Below, in pieces: positions 8,694 through 17,635 of a stretch of 64,000 nt of DNA. Each line of letters opens with the position of its first letter. Position 1 is the first letter of the stretch. Both the position numbers and the translations under genes were made by a program. This DNA comes from an uncultured Coriobacteriaceae bacterium (GTDB lineage Bacteria > Actinomycetota > Coriobacteriia > Coriobacteriales > Coriobacteriaceae): contig CALULH010000004.1 of the NCBI GenBank assembly GCA_944321435.1, positions 124,001-188,000 on the forward strand, written 5' to 3'. The notes below the pieces were generated by a model that was not told the DNA's origin, searched no databases, and worked only from the letters and a program-made list of their open reading frames with translations.

Positions 8694-9292
8694 CTGAGTT
8701 TCCTTTCGTAAAGTTCGGCGCACGCCGCAGCGTGCGGGCTACCCCGTAGGCCTTGCCCGGTTGGCCGAGAAGAACGGCAGGCAAGGCGCGCGCATGGCCG
8801 CCGAACTGCGTCGTCCCCGCGCGCTCCCGGAGCGCGGGCCCTTTTGAGGCGGGGGGGGGGTGCTCCCCGAAGCGGGCGCTTCTCTTCCGCCCGCTGATTG
8901 CATTGTGATATCACATTGGAATCGCGTCAAGCAGTTTTTCGCTTTGCCTGCGCTGTTTTCGCCCAACGGTCCACGGCCTCCCGCGTGGCCGGCGCAAAAA
9001 GTAAGAACAGTCAAACATATGAAGTATCGATGTGAGGCGCGGTTGGCTTGGTGAAAAGTGCCTAATGGCGGCGGTACGAGGGCATTTCGTATGGTATCCT
9101 GAGCCCACGTGCTTCTATTGGTTCAACGGAATGACGGCCTTCGTCAACGCAGGTGTTCTATCGGCAAGCGGAAAGCTCACGAGAAAGTGCCTGTGCGGGT
9201 TCGTCGTACCCATCCAAAAAGCGCGCACACATCAAATTGGGCGCGGTCGGCTGGCCGCGCTTTACGACCCCGCTTAGGAGCGTGATCGCAAG
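8694..9292. other. Non-coding gap between the divergent SPFH and pflB genes
   Basis: About 600 bp with no supportable gene. It holds a run of nine or more G (around 8852), the hairpin GCGCTCC/GGAGCGC near 8820, and TTGACG near 8930 on the minus strand as a possible SPFH -35 box. The long untranslated segment before pflB (TGGTATCCT, an extended -10-like box, at 9092) suggests a long pflB leader. Nothing here is certain. Confidence 0.4.
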
Positions 9293-11404
9293 ATGCAAGA
9301 GGCTTGGGAAGGTTTCACCGGCGGTAACTGGCAGATCGAGGTTGACGTCCGCGACTTCATCCAGCGCAACTACACCCCCTACGAGGGCGACGAGTCCTTC
9401 CTCGCCGGCCCCACCGAGCGCACCAAGGACCTGTGGAACACGGTCCTCGGCCTGCTCGAGGAGGAGCGCAAGAAGGGCGGCGTCCTGGACATGGACACCA
9501 AGGTGGTCACCGGCATCACCGCCCATCCGGCTGGCTACATCAACAAGGACGAGGAGACCATCGTCGGCCTCCAGACCGACAAGCCGCTCAAGCGCGCGCT
9601 GCATGTCAACGGCGGCATCCGCATCGCCATGCAGGCGGCGGCCCAGCACGGCTACGAGATCGACCCCGAGGTCGTGGACATCTACACCAACAAGCGCAAG
9701 ACGCACAACGCCGGCGTCTTCGACGTGTACAAGCCTGAGATGCGCGCCTGCCGCAGCGCCCACATCATCACCGGCCTGCCGGACGGCTACGGCCGCGGCC
9801 GCATCATCGGCGACTACCGCCGCGTTGCCCTTTACGGCGTCGACTTCCTCATCAAGGACAAGCAGGCCCAGAAGGCGTCCACCCCGTCGGTCATGACCGA
9901 GGCCAACATCCGCGACCGCGAGGAGCTGGCCGAGCAGATCCGCGCCCTGCAGCAGCTCATCAAGCTGGGCGAGATCTACGGCTTCGACATCTCGCGCCCC
10001 GCGCGCAACGTGCAGGAGGCCATCCAGTGGACCTACTTCGCCTACCTGGCCGCTGTTAAGGACCAGAACGGCGCCGCCATGTCCATGGGCCGCACCAGCA
10101 CCTTCATCGACATCTACGCCGAGCGCGACCTTGCCCGTGGCACCTTCACCGAGGAGCAGATCCAGGAGTTCGTGGACCACTTCATCATGAAGCTCCGCAT
10201 GGTCAAGTTCGCCCGCACCCCCGAGTACCAGAACCTCTTCTCCGGCGATCCGCAGTGGGTCACCGAGTCCATCGGCGGCATGGGCGTCGACGGCCGCACC
10301 CTGGTCACCAAGACCGCCTTCCGCTACCTGCACACGCTCGAGAACATGGGCACCAGCCCCGAGCCCAACCTCACCGTGCTGTGGAGCACGCGCCTGCCGC
10401 AGGCCTTCAAGGAGTTCTGCGCCAAGACCTCCATTGCCTCCAGCTCCATCCAGTACGAGAACGACGACCTCATGCGCGTTTACCACGGTGACGACTACGC
10501 CATCGCTTGCTGCGTGAGCTCCATGCGCGTCGGCAAGGAGATGCAGTTCTTCGGCGCCCGCGCCAACCTGGCCAAGTGCCTGCTCTACGCACTCAACGGC
10601 GGCGTGGACGAGGTCTCCAAGAAGCAGGTCGGCCCCAAGTACCGCCCCGTGGTCGGCGATACGCTCGATTACGACGACGTGATCGACAAGTACAAGGACA
10701 TGATGAAGTGGCTGGCCGGCGTGTACGTCAACTCGCTGAACATCATCCACTACATGCATGATAAGTACTGCTACGAGGCCATCCAGATGGCCCTGCACGA
10801 CAAGCACGTGCACCGCTGGTTCGCCACCGGTATCGCGGGCCTGTCCGTCGTGGCCGACTCCCTGTCCGCCATCAAGTACGCCAAGGTCCACCCCGTGCGC
10901 GACGAGAACGGCGTCATCGTCGACTTTGACATCGAGGGCGACTTCCCCAAGTACGGCAACGACGACGACCGCGTCGACCAGATCGCCCACGACGTCGTGC
11001 ACCAGTTCATGGAGTACATCCGCCGCAACGACACCTACCGCAACTCCGTGCCCACCACGTCGGTGCTCACCATCACCTCCAACGTGGTTTACGGCAAGAA
11101 CACCGGCTCCACGCCGGACGGCCGCAAGGCCGGCGTGCCGTTTGCCCCGGGCGCCAACCCCATGCACAAGCGCGACACCCACGGCGCCATCTCCTCGCTG
11201 AGCTCGGTTGCCAAGCTGCCGTTCCGCGACGCCCAGGACGGCATTTCCAACACCTTCAGCATCATCCCCGGTGCGCTGGGCAAGGAGGACCAGGTCTTCT
11301 TCGGCGATATCGACCTCTCCACGGCCGACATCCAGATCGAGAACCCCGTCTGCTCCGCGTGCGACACCGATTCCTCCGCGCCCGAGGGTGCCGAGGACCG
11401 CTAA
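9293..11404 (+). CDS. pflB: Formate C-acetyltransferase core subunit lacking the glycyl-radical domain
   Basis: Pyruvate formate-lyase catalytic core: converts pyruvate and CoA to acetyl-CoA and formate by radical chemistry in the cytosol. The N-terminus ([33 protein letters not shown]) and the adjacent catalytic cysteines Cys406 and Cys407 in ACCVSSM are canonical. The protein ends at 703 residues, after [11 protein letters not shown] and a divergent tail. Usual PflB is about 750-760 residues and continues with the RVSGYAV glycyl-radical domain. That domain is encoded by the small gene 335 bp downstream, so this looks like a naturally split enzyme. The start has GGAG upstream at rather long spacing. 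Confidence 0.92.
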   Translation: MQEAWEGFTGGNWQIEVDVRDFIQRNYTPYEGDESFLAGPTERTKDLWNTVLGLLEEERKKGGVLDMDTKVVTGITAHPAGYINKDEETIVGLQTDKPLKRALHVNGGIRIAMQAAAQHGYEIDPEVVDIYTNKRKTHNAGVFDVYKPEMRACRSAHIITGLPDGYGRGRIIGDYRRVALYGVDFLIKDKQAQKASTPSVMTEANIRDREELAEQIRALQQLIKLGEIYGFDISRPARNVQEAIQWTYFAYLAAVKDQNGAAMSMGRTSTFIDIYAERDLARGTFTEEQIQEFVDHFIMKLRMVKFARTPEYQNLFSGDPQWVTESIGGMGVDGRTLVTKTAFRYLHTLENMGTSPEPNLTVLWSTRLPQAFKEFCAKTSIASSSIQYENDDLMRVYHGDDYAIACCVSSMRVGKEMQFFGARANLAKCLLYALNGGVDEVSKKQVGPKYRPVVGDTLDYDDVIDKYKDMMKWLAGVYVNSLNIIHYMHDKYCYEAIQMALHDKHVHRWFATGIAGLSVVADSLSAIKYAKVHPVRDENGVIVDFDIEGDFPKYGNDDDRVDQIAHDVVHQFMEYIRRNDTYRNSVPTTSVLTITSNVVYGKNTGSTPDGRKAGVPFAPGANPMHKRDTHGAISSLSSVAKLPFRDAQDGISNTFSIIPGALGKEDQVFFGDIDLSTADIQIENPVCSACDTDSSAPEGAEDR

Positions 11405-11652
11405 GGCCTTGCAGGTTCCGGCGCGCCCCGCAGGCTGCGGCGCGCCGGATGCGCGGACCCCGGCCGTCCGGCTTGCTTCAGTCGGTTTGTTCGGGCGCGC
11501 CGTTTGGCTTGCCGCGCGGCTTTTAAGCTGCGGCGGCGGGCCGTGCGCATGGCGGGGTGGGGGACCGCTTGGCCGTGCGCGCGCCGTGGAAGGGGTCCTT
11601 CTCGCCCCGCGCCGTGGCATGCACAAAGGGATATGCGGCTTTGAGAAAAGCC

Positions 11653-11681
11653 TTTACCCCTGGTCAGAACGATGGTACAAT
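11653..11681 (+). promoter_or_regulatory. Promoter for the separate glycyl-radical subunit gene
   Basis: TTTACC (11653-11658) and TACAAT (11676-11681) are separated by exactly 17 bp, about 60 bp before the ATG at 11740. The small subunit can therefore be transcribed on its own, at a level different from pflB. The intervening 335 bp after pflB also has a GC hairpin (CCGGCGCGCC/GGCGCGCCGG near 11420-11450) without a T tract. Confidence 0.65.
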
Positions 11682-11739
11682 CGCGGTAGCATTAACCGGC
11701 CCGCCGGCCGGCCGCGAGACGCAATCAAAGGAGATCGCC

Positions 11740-11991
11740 ATGCAGGTTAAGGATGTTTCCCAGTCCCAGGCCGACAACCTCGTCGGCATGCTCGACGCAT
11801 ACGCCGAGAAGGGCGGCCATCACCTGAACGTTAACGTGTTCAACCGCGACACGCTGCTCGACGCTCAGGCTCACCCGGAGAAGTACCCGCAGCTCACCAT
11901 TCGCGTGTCCGGCTACGCGGTGAACTTCCACAACCTCACCAAGGAGCAGCAGGACGAGGTTATCTCCCGCACCTTCCACGAGGCTATGTAG
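11740..11991 (+). CDS. grcA: Autonomous glycyl-radical subunit (GrcA/YfiD-like)
   Basis: 83-residue protein equivalent to the C-terminal domain of PflB. It contains [35 protein letters not shown] and [18 protein letters not shown]; Gly58 in RVSGYAV is the radical-bearing residue. AAAGGAGAT precedes the ATG. In E. coli, YfiD/GrcA repairs oxygen-damaged PflB that already has its own domain; here the neighbouring core lacks the domain, so this protein should be an obligate subunit. The radical would be installed by the PflA encoded at 13256. A strong terminator follows. Confidence 0.93.
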   Translation: MQVKDVSQSQADNLVGMLDAYAEKGGHHLNVNVFNRDTLLDAQAHPEKYPQLTIRVSGYAVNFHNLTKEQQDEVISRTFHEAM

Positions 11992-12022
11992 GCTGCGCGC
12001 CTGCGCATACCGCGGCCTCTAT

Positions 12023-12059
12023 GGGCCCGCGCCGGCTTCGAGCTGGCGCGGGCCCTTTT
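12023..12059 (+). terminator. Rho-independent terminator after grcA
   Basis: Perfect 11-bp stem GGGCCCGCGCC / GGCGCGGGCCC (12023-12033 and 12045-12055) with an 11-nt loop, followed by TTTT. It lies between convergent grcA and the ketopantoate reductase gene. Confidence 0.85.
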
Positions 12060-12084
12060 GCATGCGCAGGGGGTTTGCGCGGAA

Positions 12085-13005
12085 CTAGGCTCCGTAGCTG
12101 CGCTCTATCGCGCGGATCTGCCGGTAGAGCCAGGCGTTCTGCGGCACGAGCATGCCGTGCTTCTCGGCCAGGCCCACTATGGTTCCGGCAAACTCCTCGA
12201 CTTCGGTGGGTTTGCGGTTGATGCGGTCCTGCGCCATCGAGGGCATGCCCGCCGGGTCCAGCGAGGCCACCAGGCGGGCCATTTGCGTCAAGTCTTCCTC
12301 GGACAGCCCGACGCCCTCTGCGCGGCCAACCGCCAGGGCCTCGCGCATGGCGGCTACAAAACAGCGGTTCTGCTCGCTGCCGAGCTCGCAAGCGCTGCCG
12401 TAGGTTCCCTGGTACACCATGCAGGTTTGGTTGATGCCGACGTTCAGCATGAGCTTGACCCACTGGCGTCGCCGCGCATCGGGCTCGATCGCGTAGGCAA
12501 TGCCCGCACGCTCGAGCAGCCGCGCTATGTCCTCGACCACGCCCGGGTCCGTGCCGGCTGCGGCGCCAAAGCGGATCTCTCCAGGGTGCTCGTAGGTCAG
12601 CGCGCCGTTCAGGAAGACCGCGTCCATGCCCTGGGTGATGCTGAGCACCGTGCGCTCCCATCCAAAGCGGCGGGCGATAAGCTCCTCGCTGCGGATGCCG
12701 TTGAGCAGGGACATGATGCGCGTTTGCGGGCCCACCAGCGGCTCCATAGTGTCAAGCGCCTGCTCGAGTCCGGTGGCCTTGACGGTCAGGATGACCAGGT
12801 CAACGGGCTTTGCTTGGCTGGCGGGGATGGTAGGGATAGTGCAGGCCTCGCCGTTTACGGTGAGGGTTTCCCCGGCATGCCGGGCAAAGCGCTCGTCATC
12901 CATGACGAACTCCACGGCACTCGCTCCGAGGCTGCGCGCAATGGCGGTGCCGTGCAACAGGCCAATGGCCCCTTTGCCGATGAGGGCTACGCTTTCTATG
13001 GTCAT
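12085..13005 (-). CDS. 2-dehydropantoate 2-reductase family protein (ApbA/PanE-like)
   Basis: 306-residue NAD(P)H-dependent reductase of the ketopantoate reductase family. The N-terminal Rossmann motif VALIGKGAIGLLHG is followed by VILTVKA and a C-terminal helical domain with WVKLMLNVGINQTC, the usual layout for reduction of 2-dehydropantoate to pantoate. The family also contains enzymes for other 2-oxo acids, so the substrate is not certain. AAAGGACA precedes the ATG at 13005. It lies on the opposite strand between the two parts of the pyruvate formate-lyase system. Confidence 0.8.
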   Translation of the reverse strand: MTIESVALIGKGAIGLLHGTAIARSLGASAVEFVMDDERFARHAGETLTVNGEACTIPTIPASQAKPVDLVILTVKATGLEQALDTMEPLVGPQTRIMSLLNGIRSEELIARRFGWERTVLSITQGMDAVFLNGALTYEHPGEIRFGAAAGTDPGVVEDIARLLERAGIAYAIEPDARRRQWVKLMLNVGINQTCMVYQGTYGSACELGSEQNRCFVAAMREALAVGRAEGVGLSEEDLTQMARLVASLDPAGMPSMAQDRINRKPTEVEEFAGTIVGLAEKHGMLVPQNAWLYRQIRAIERSYGA

Positions 13006-13255
13006 GGGATGTCCTTTCGCGCCGATAACGCTGCCGTTCAGCATAGCACGGCGGCGCGCGGACCGCTGTTGCCCGCCCCGCTCGTTTTGCGTGCCCTGTC
13101 TGCGCGCCGCGGTTCCGCGCGCCTGCGGTAAACGGACCCCCACCGCTCGCAGTTTTGCACGTGCGCGCCGCATGGCCGTCTTCTACAATGGAGGCAAAAC
13201 GGCAGATTAAAGGGGCCGCCGGAGCGCGCAGCCGCGCGGCGCAGGGAGGGCTGTA

Positions 13256-14056
13256 ATGGCAAACGTTGATCTTTCGGAGCTCAAGGCCGCTGGTGCCAGC
13301 GCGTATACGCCGGGTCGGGTGCATTCGCTTGAGAGCATGGGCACGGTCGACGGGCCGGGCATCCGCTTCGTGGTGTTCTGCCAAGGGTGCCCCATGCGTT
13401 GCGCCTACTGCCACAATCCCGATACCTGGGAGGTCAACGCCGGCGAGACGGTTACGGTCGAGCAGATCATGCACGCGTTCGAAAGCAACCGCGCTTTCTA
13501 CAAGAACGGCGGCATCACCGTCACGGGCGGTGAGCCGCTGCTGCAGCCGGAGTTCGTGGCCGATCTGTTCGGCGCAGCGCACGCGGCGCCCGCCGGCCGG
13601 GTACACACGTGCCTTGACAGCTGCGGCTACGCGTACGCCCCCGATCACCCCGAGCGGTTCGATCGCTTGCTGTCCGAGACCGACCTGGTCTTGCTGGACA
13701 TCAAACACGCGGATGCGGAGGGGCACAAGCGTCTGACCGGTCGCAGTCCTGAGCGCATTCTGGCGTTTGGGGACGAGCTCGCGCGGCGCAACATCAAGGT
13801 GGTGATCCGTCATGTGGTGGTGCCCGGCATCACTGACACGGTGGAGGAGTGCGAGAAGCTCGGTCAGCTCGTTGCGCCGTGGCGCAACGTCGTTGGCCTG
13901 GAGATGCTTCCGTATCACACGCTGGGCGTGGTGAAGTACGAGAAGCTCGGCATTCCGTATCCGTTGGAGGGCGTGCCGCAGATGGATAAAGCGCGCATGC
14001 CCGAGTTGCGCGCCGCCGTTATGCGCGCCATGAAGGAGGCCCGCGCGCAGAGTTAG
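13256..14056 (+). CDS. pflA: Pyruvate formate-lyase activating enzyme
   Basis: 266-residue radical SAM enzyme that uses a [4Fe-4S] cluster and S-adenosylmethionine to abstract hydrogen from the PFL glycine. The N-terminus LESMGTVDGPGIRFVVF leads to the cluster motif CPMRCAYC (CX3CX2C), then HNPDTW, GGITVTGGEPLLQPEF and the C-terminal LPYHTLGVVKYEKLG, all standard for PflA. GGGAGGG stands before the ATG; a TACAAT box is at 13184-13189. Its target here would be the separate small subunit at 11740. pflB and pflA are usually adjacent; here grcA and a minus-strand gene separate them. Confidence 0.93.
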   Translation: MANVDLSELKAAGASAYTPGRVHSLESMGTVDGPGIRFVVFCQGCPMRCAYCHNPDTWEVNAGETVTVEQIMHAFESNRAFYKNGGITVTGGEPLLQPEFVADLFGAAHAAPAGRVHTCLDSCGYAYAPDHPERFDRLLSETDLVLLDIKHADAEGHKRLTGRSPERILAFGDELARRNIKVVIRHVVVPGITDTVEECEKLGQLVAPWRNVVGLEMLPYHTLGVVKYEKLGIPYPLEGVPQMDKARMPELRAAVMRAMKEARAQS

Positions 14057-14088
14057 GCTTTGCGCCAAGCTCCCGGGGCCGCTCTTTT

Positions 14089-14216
14089 CATTGTTCCTGT
14101 TGTTTTTGGCTACCTCGTTACGTATGCCTGCGCTGTAACAATTATCTGACCTGCGAAAATGCCGCCAAGCGATGCCGTGCTACTTGAAAGGCGTACCTAA
14201 AACAACAGGGACGATG
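14089..14216. repeat. Inverted-repeat element of about 128 bp
   Basis: The left end (14089-14113) starts CATTGTTCCTGTTGTTTT and the right end (14193-14216) is its inverse with about four differences. The interior carries no gene. Only one copy is seen in this window, so whether it is mobile cannot be told. Confidence 0.55.
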
Positions 14217-14292
14217 CTGAGGGGGGGTGCGGCAGCGGCTCGGGGCATGCGCGCCATCGCCCAAGCCTCCCAAAGCACGTCAATGCAAGGCA

Positions 14293-14350
14293 AGTAAATC
14301 GCGCAGCGGCGAGTAAATCGCGCAGCGCATGCGTCGGCAATGACGCATGC
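14293..14350. repeat. Tandem AGTAAATCGCGCAGCG pair and adjacent palindrome
   Basis: AGTAAATCGCGCAGCG occurs at 14293 and 14312 (19-bp period), followed by the perfect inverted repeat GCATGCGTC/GACGCATGC (14327-14350, 6-nt loop). An imperfect larger inversion spans roughly 14240-14420. The whole 14057-14599 gap has no gene that can be supported. Confidence 0.55.
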
Positions 14351-14599
14351 GTCAAAGTAACCCCCGGGCAACGAGGTGTGGAGAGGCTTTGGGCGCCGTC
14401 GCCGAAGGGATGGCGCAACGCTTTTCGATAAAAGGCCAGCTCGAAGGCTATGCCTAAGCATATCTTGAAAAGTTATACAACGCTTACTCGGCAAACGGTC
14501 GAAAATACACGGCGCGGAGCGTTGCAATGCCCTTCGATCGTGGTATGTTTAAGCCCAGAATCCGGGGCACGGGCCTCGGGCAGCACAGAGGAGGATATT

Positions 14600-14782
14600 A
14601 TGGCTCATCCCGTTATCGTTGCAGACGAGTGCATCGCCTGCGGTGTCTGCGTCGACGCTTGCCCCCAGGGCGTTATCGAGCTCGGCGACACGGCTACGGT
14701 TTCCGACGAGGATTCCTGCATTGCCTGCGGTGTCTGCATGGAGCAGTGCCCGGCTGGCGCGATCACCGAGATCGCTGAGTAG
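14600..14782 (+). CDS. 2[4Fe-4S] ferredoxin
   Basis: 60-residue bacterial-type ferredoxin with two CIACGVC...CP cluster motifs (CIACGVCVDACP and CIACGVCMEQCP), each providing CX2CX2CX3C ligands. It is a soluble low-potential electron carrier, plausibly serving pyruvate metabolism and the aldehyde ferredoxin oxidoreductase encoded further along. GAGGAGG precedes the ATG at 14600; an upstream in-frame ATG (14450) has no ribosome binding site. A strong terminator follows, so it is probably a single-gene transcript. Confidence 0.95.
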   Translation: MAHPVIVADECIACGVCVDACPQGVIELGDTATVSDEDSCIACGVCMEQCPAGAITEIAE

Positions 14783-14813
14783 CTTTACGCGCTACGCACA
14801 CCTTGCACCGTGA

Positions 14814-14842
14814 GGGCCCCGTTTCGCCGCGGGGCCCTTTTT
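14814..14842 (+). terminator. Terminator after the ferredoxin gene
   Basis: GGGCCCCG (14814-14821) pairs with CGGGGCCC (14830-14837), followed by TTTTT. Confidence 0.85.
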
Positions 14843-15048
14843 CATGCCTTGACGCAGCTGCGGGATGCCCTGCGCACGGCTAAGGCGTTGCCGCCGCCTG
14901 CGCTGCACCGTTTATGAAACAAAGCTAAAACAAAGCTGGCGTTTGCGTCGGAACCCTGTATACTGAGACCCGTTCGCTTTAGTACGGTAAAGTACGCTCT
15001 GCGAGAAGATCATCTTGGACTTCTCGCGCCGAAGGAAAGGGTCCCATC

Positions 15049-15897
15049 ATGCAGACGCCCCTTATGACCCGCGCCGGCGCCCTTGCGGTCGCCGCGTTCA
15101 CCTGCCTCTCCCTTGCGGCGTGCGGCGGAAGCCCCGCCTCCACGGACAACGGGTCGGCTGCGGCCGGCTCTACCGGCTCGGCCGATGAGGTTAGCACCTT
15201 CATCGTGGGTTTCGACCAGTCCTACCCTCCCTACGGCTTTGTGGGCGACGATGGCGAGTTCACGGGCTTCGACCTCGACCTTGCCGCCGAGGTGTGCAAC
15301 CGCAACGGCTGGGAGCTGCAGCTCGAGCCCATTGACTGGGATGCCAAGGACACCTTGCTCAACAGCGGCGCCATCACCTGCATCTGGAACGGCTTCACCA
15401 TGGAGGGTCGCGAGGACGATTACGCCTTCACCGATCCGTATATGCTGAACGGACAGGTTATCGTGGTGAGGGCCGACAGCGGCATCAGCGGCTGGGACGA
15501 CCTGGCCGGCAAGACCGTCATCACGCAGGTCGATTCCGCTGCCCTCGACGTGCTTGAGGGCGACCAGGCGGATCTGGCTGCCACCTTTGCCAGCCTGGAG
15601 CAGATCGGCGACTACAACACCGCGTTCATGCAGCTCGAGAGCGGTGCGGTTGACGCGGTGGCCTGCGACCTGTCTATCGCCGCGTATCAGATGTCCGCCA
15701 ACCCGGATGCGTACGTGCAGCTCGACGACATGCTTTCCTCCGAGCACTATGCGGTGGGCTTCGCCAAGGACAACCAGGAGCTGGCCGATCAGGTGACCGA
15801 AACCCTGCGCGCCATGGACGAGGACGGCTTCGTTGAGGAGCTGTGCGACACGTACGCGGAGTACGGCATCTCCTACGACAACTGGGTCCTGGAGTAA
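15049..15897 (+). CDS. Polar amino acid ABC transporter substrate-binding lipoprotein
   Basis: 282-residue extracellular binding protein of the SBP_bac_3 family. A signal peptide ends in the lipobox LAAC (Cys24 or so), followed by a Ser/Gly/Ala linker and the ligand-binding domains. FDQSYPPYGFVGDDGEFTGF and ICIWNGFT-like text with TMEGREDDYAFTDPYM is typical of cystine/polar amino acid binders. GAAAGG lies upstream of the ATG. The permease gene starts 3 bp after its stop. A hairpin GCGAGAAG/CTTCTCGC lies in the leader just before the gene. The ligand cannot be named. Confidence 0.88.
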   Translation: MQTPLMTRAGALAVAAFTCLSLAACGGSPASTDNGSAAAGSTGSADEVSTFIVGFDQSYPPYGFVGDDGEFTGFDLDLAAEVCNRNGWELQLEPIDWDAKDTLLNSGAITCIWNGFTMEGREDDYAFTDPYMLNGQVIVVRADSGISGWDDLAGKTVITQVDSAALDVLEGDQADLAATFASLEQIGDYNTAFMQLESGAVDAVACDLSIAAYQMSANPDAYVQLDDMLSSEHYAVGFAKDNQELADQVTETLRAMDEDGFVEELCDTYAEYGISYDNWVLE

Positions 15898-15900
15898 GCT

Positions 15901-16581
15901 GTGGAACTTTCTACCATGGTGGGCATGCTGGCCGAGGGCTTCCTGGTCAGCATGCAGATCTTCGCCTTGACGCTGGTGGGCGCCATCCCCCTGGGCATAC
16001 CCGTGGCATTGGCGCGCATGAGCACCTTCGGCGTGCGGGTGGGGCGCTTCAAGCTCCGCCCGCTGGCGCTTATCGCCCGCTTCTACATATCGGTTATGCG
16101 CGGAACGCCGCTCATGCTGCAGATGTTCGCCATCTACTTTGCGCCGTACTACGTGTTCGGCATCCAGCTGACGGCGGATTCCAAGTGGTACGCCACCATC
16201 GTGGCGTTCATCATCAACTACGCGGCCTACTTTGCCGAGATCTACCGCAGCGGCATCCAGTCCATCCCGCGCGGCCAGTACGAGGCTGCCGAGGTGCTGG
16301 GCTACTCGCGCCTGCAGACCTTCGGCAAGATCGTGCTCCCGCAGGTGGTCAAGCGCATTCTGCCGGCCATGGGCAACGAGATCATCACGCTGGTAAAGGA
16401 CACCTCCCTTGCCTTCGCCATCGGCGTGGCCGAGATGTTCAGCACGGCGCGCGCCCTGGTTGCCAGCCAGGTGAGCATGATGCCGTTCGCCATTGCGGCG
16501 GCGTTCTACTGGGTTTTCAACTTCGTGGTCGAAATCGTGCTCGGGCGCTTTGAGAAGCGCCTCGACTACTACCACGACTGA
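15901..16581 (+). CDS. Amino acid ABC transporter permease
   Basis: 226-residue HisM/GlnP-type permease that starts with GTG directly after the binding-protein stop. It has about five membrane spans, the N-terminal LVSMQIFALTLVGAIPLGIPVALARM span, VMRGTPLMLQMF, and the EAA loop EAAEVLGYSRLQTFGKIVLPQ that docks to the ATPase. It should act as a homodimer. The ATPase gene follows 120 bp downstream on the same strand. Confidence 0.9.
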   Translation: MELSTMVGMLAEGFLVSMQIFALTLVGAIPLGIPVALARMSTFGVRVGRFKLRPLALIARFYISVMRGTPLMLQMFAIYFAPYYVFGIQLTADSKWYATIVAFIINYAAYFAEIYRSGIQSIPRGQYEAAEVLGYSRLQTFGKIVLPQVVKRILPAMGNEIITLVKDTSLAFAIGVAEMFSTARALVASQVSMMPFAIAAAFYWVFNFVVEIVLGRFEKRLDYYHD

Positions 16582-16701
16582 CGTGCGATCGGGAGGCCGG
16601 GGCGCAGGGGGGCGATAGGCCCTTTTTCAGCACCGGCCGACGGTCGTGCACGGGAGGCGGATCGGAGCGCCCGCTGGCTGGCGCCCTAAGGAGACGGAGC
16701 T

Positions 16702-17490
16702 ATGGGTCAGGAAGAAAGCCGGCCGAACGCACGGCCGGTGGTGTCGATCAAGAACGCGCGCAAGAGCTTCGGCGGCGTCGAGGTTCTCAAGGGCGTCACC
16801 CTGGAGGTGCGTCCCGGCGAGACGGTGGCCGTGATCGGGGCCTCGGGCGGCGGCAAGTCCACGCTGCTGCGCTGCGCCACGTTGCTCGAGAAGCTCGACG
16901 GCGGGTCGCTTTCCTACGGCGATATCGCCGTAGCGCGCGAGCAGGGCGGCCGCACGGTTTACGCGGCACCGTCCGCCCAGCGCGCCGCACGCGAGCGCTT
17001 TGGCCTGGTGTTCCAGAACTACAACCTGTTTCCGCACTACACGGTCATGAAGAACATCACCGACGCGCCGCTCAGCGTGCAGAAGCGTCCGCGCGGCGAG
17101 GTTGAGCAGCAGGCGCGCGAGCTTATCGCAAAGATGGGCCTTGAGGGCTGCGAGGATAAGGTTCCCTGCCAACTTTCCGGCGGTCAGCAGCAGCGCGTGA
17201 GCATCGCCCGTGCGCTGGCCATGAATCCCGAGGTCATGTATTTTGACGAGCCCACCAGCGCGCTTGATCCGGAGCTCACGGCAGAGGTGCTTAAGGTCAT
17301 CAAGTTGCTCGCGGCCGAGAACATGACCATGGTGGTCGTCACGCACGAAATGTCCTTTGCGCGCGAGGTTGCCGACCGCGTGGTCTTCATGGACGGCGGC
17401 GTGGTGGTGGAGGAGGGCCCTGCCGATCAGGTCATCGACCACCCGCGCGAGGCCCGCACCCAGGCGTTCCTGCGCCGTATCAGCGAGTAG
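16702..17490 (+). CDS. Amino acid ABC transporter ATP-binding protein
   Basis: 262-residue ATPase of the GlnQ/HisP type. Walker [11 protein letters not shown]-loop [11 protein letters not shown], signature LSGGQQQR, Walker [15 protein letters not shown] and the switch histidine in VVVTHEM are all present. AAGGAGACGG precedes the ATG. It energises the importer whose binding protein and permease lie immediately upstream. Confidence 0.93.
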   Translation: MGQEESRPNARPVVSIKNARKSFGGVEVLKGVTLEVRPGETVAVIGASGGGKSTLLRCATLLEKLDGGSLSYGDIAVAREQGGRTVYAAPSAQRAARERFGLVFQNYNLFPHYTVMKNITDAPLSVQKRPRGEVEQQARELIAKMGLEGCEDKVPCQLSGGQQQRVSIARALAMNPEVMYFDEPTSALDPELTAEVLKVIKLLAAENMTMVVVTHEMSFAREVADRVVFMDGGVVVEEGPADQVIDHPREARTQAFLRRISE

Positions 17491-17511
17491 TCCTCTTTCC
17501 CCGTTTCTCTG

Positions 17512-17559
17512 CACCGTTTTTGCCCGCGCTTCCTGCGGCAAACATGGGCAAAAACGGTG
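17512..17559. repeat. 14-bp perfect inverted repeat
   Basis: CACCGTTTTTGCCC (17512-17525) and GGGCAAAAACGGTG (17546-17559) flank a 20-nt loop that contains a third related piece, GGCAAAC. It may act as a terminator after the ABC ATPase gene, but the T run is inside the stem instead of after it. Confidence 0.7.
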
Positions 17560-17635
17560 TCGTTTCAAAACCACTCCCTCCCGATCGGCGTGGCGGTACA
17601 ATAGCCCGTGCCCAGAATCGCGGAGGAGGAACCCC

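Noticed and set aside
8819..8846. Terminator upstream of SPFH
   Set aside because: The GCGCTCC/GGAGCGC hairpin is followed by GGGCCCTTTT on the plus strand, but no plus-strand gene precedes it, so there is nothing to terminate.
9158..11626. 822-codon open frame antisense to pflB
   Set aside because: Sense strand has a complete, motif-rich PflB core; the antisense frame is a by-product of GC-rich third positions and has no recognisable domain.
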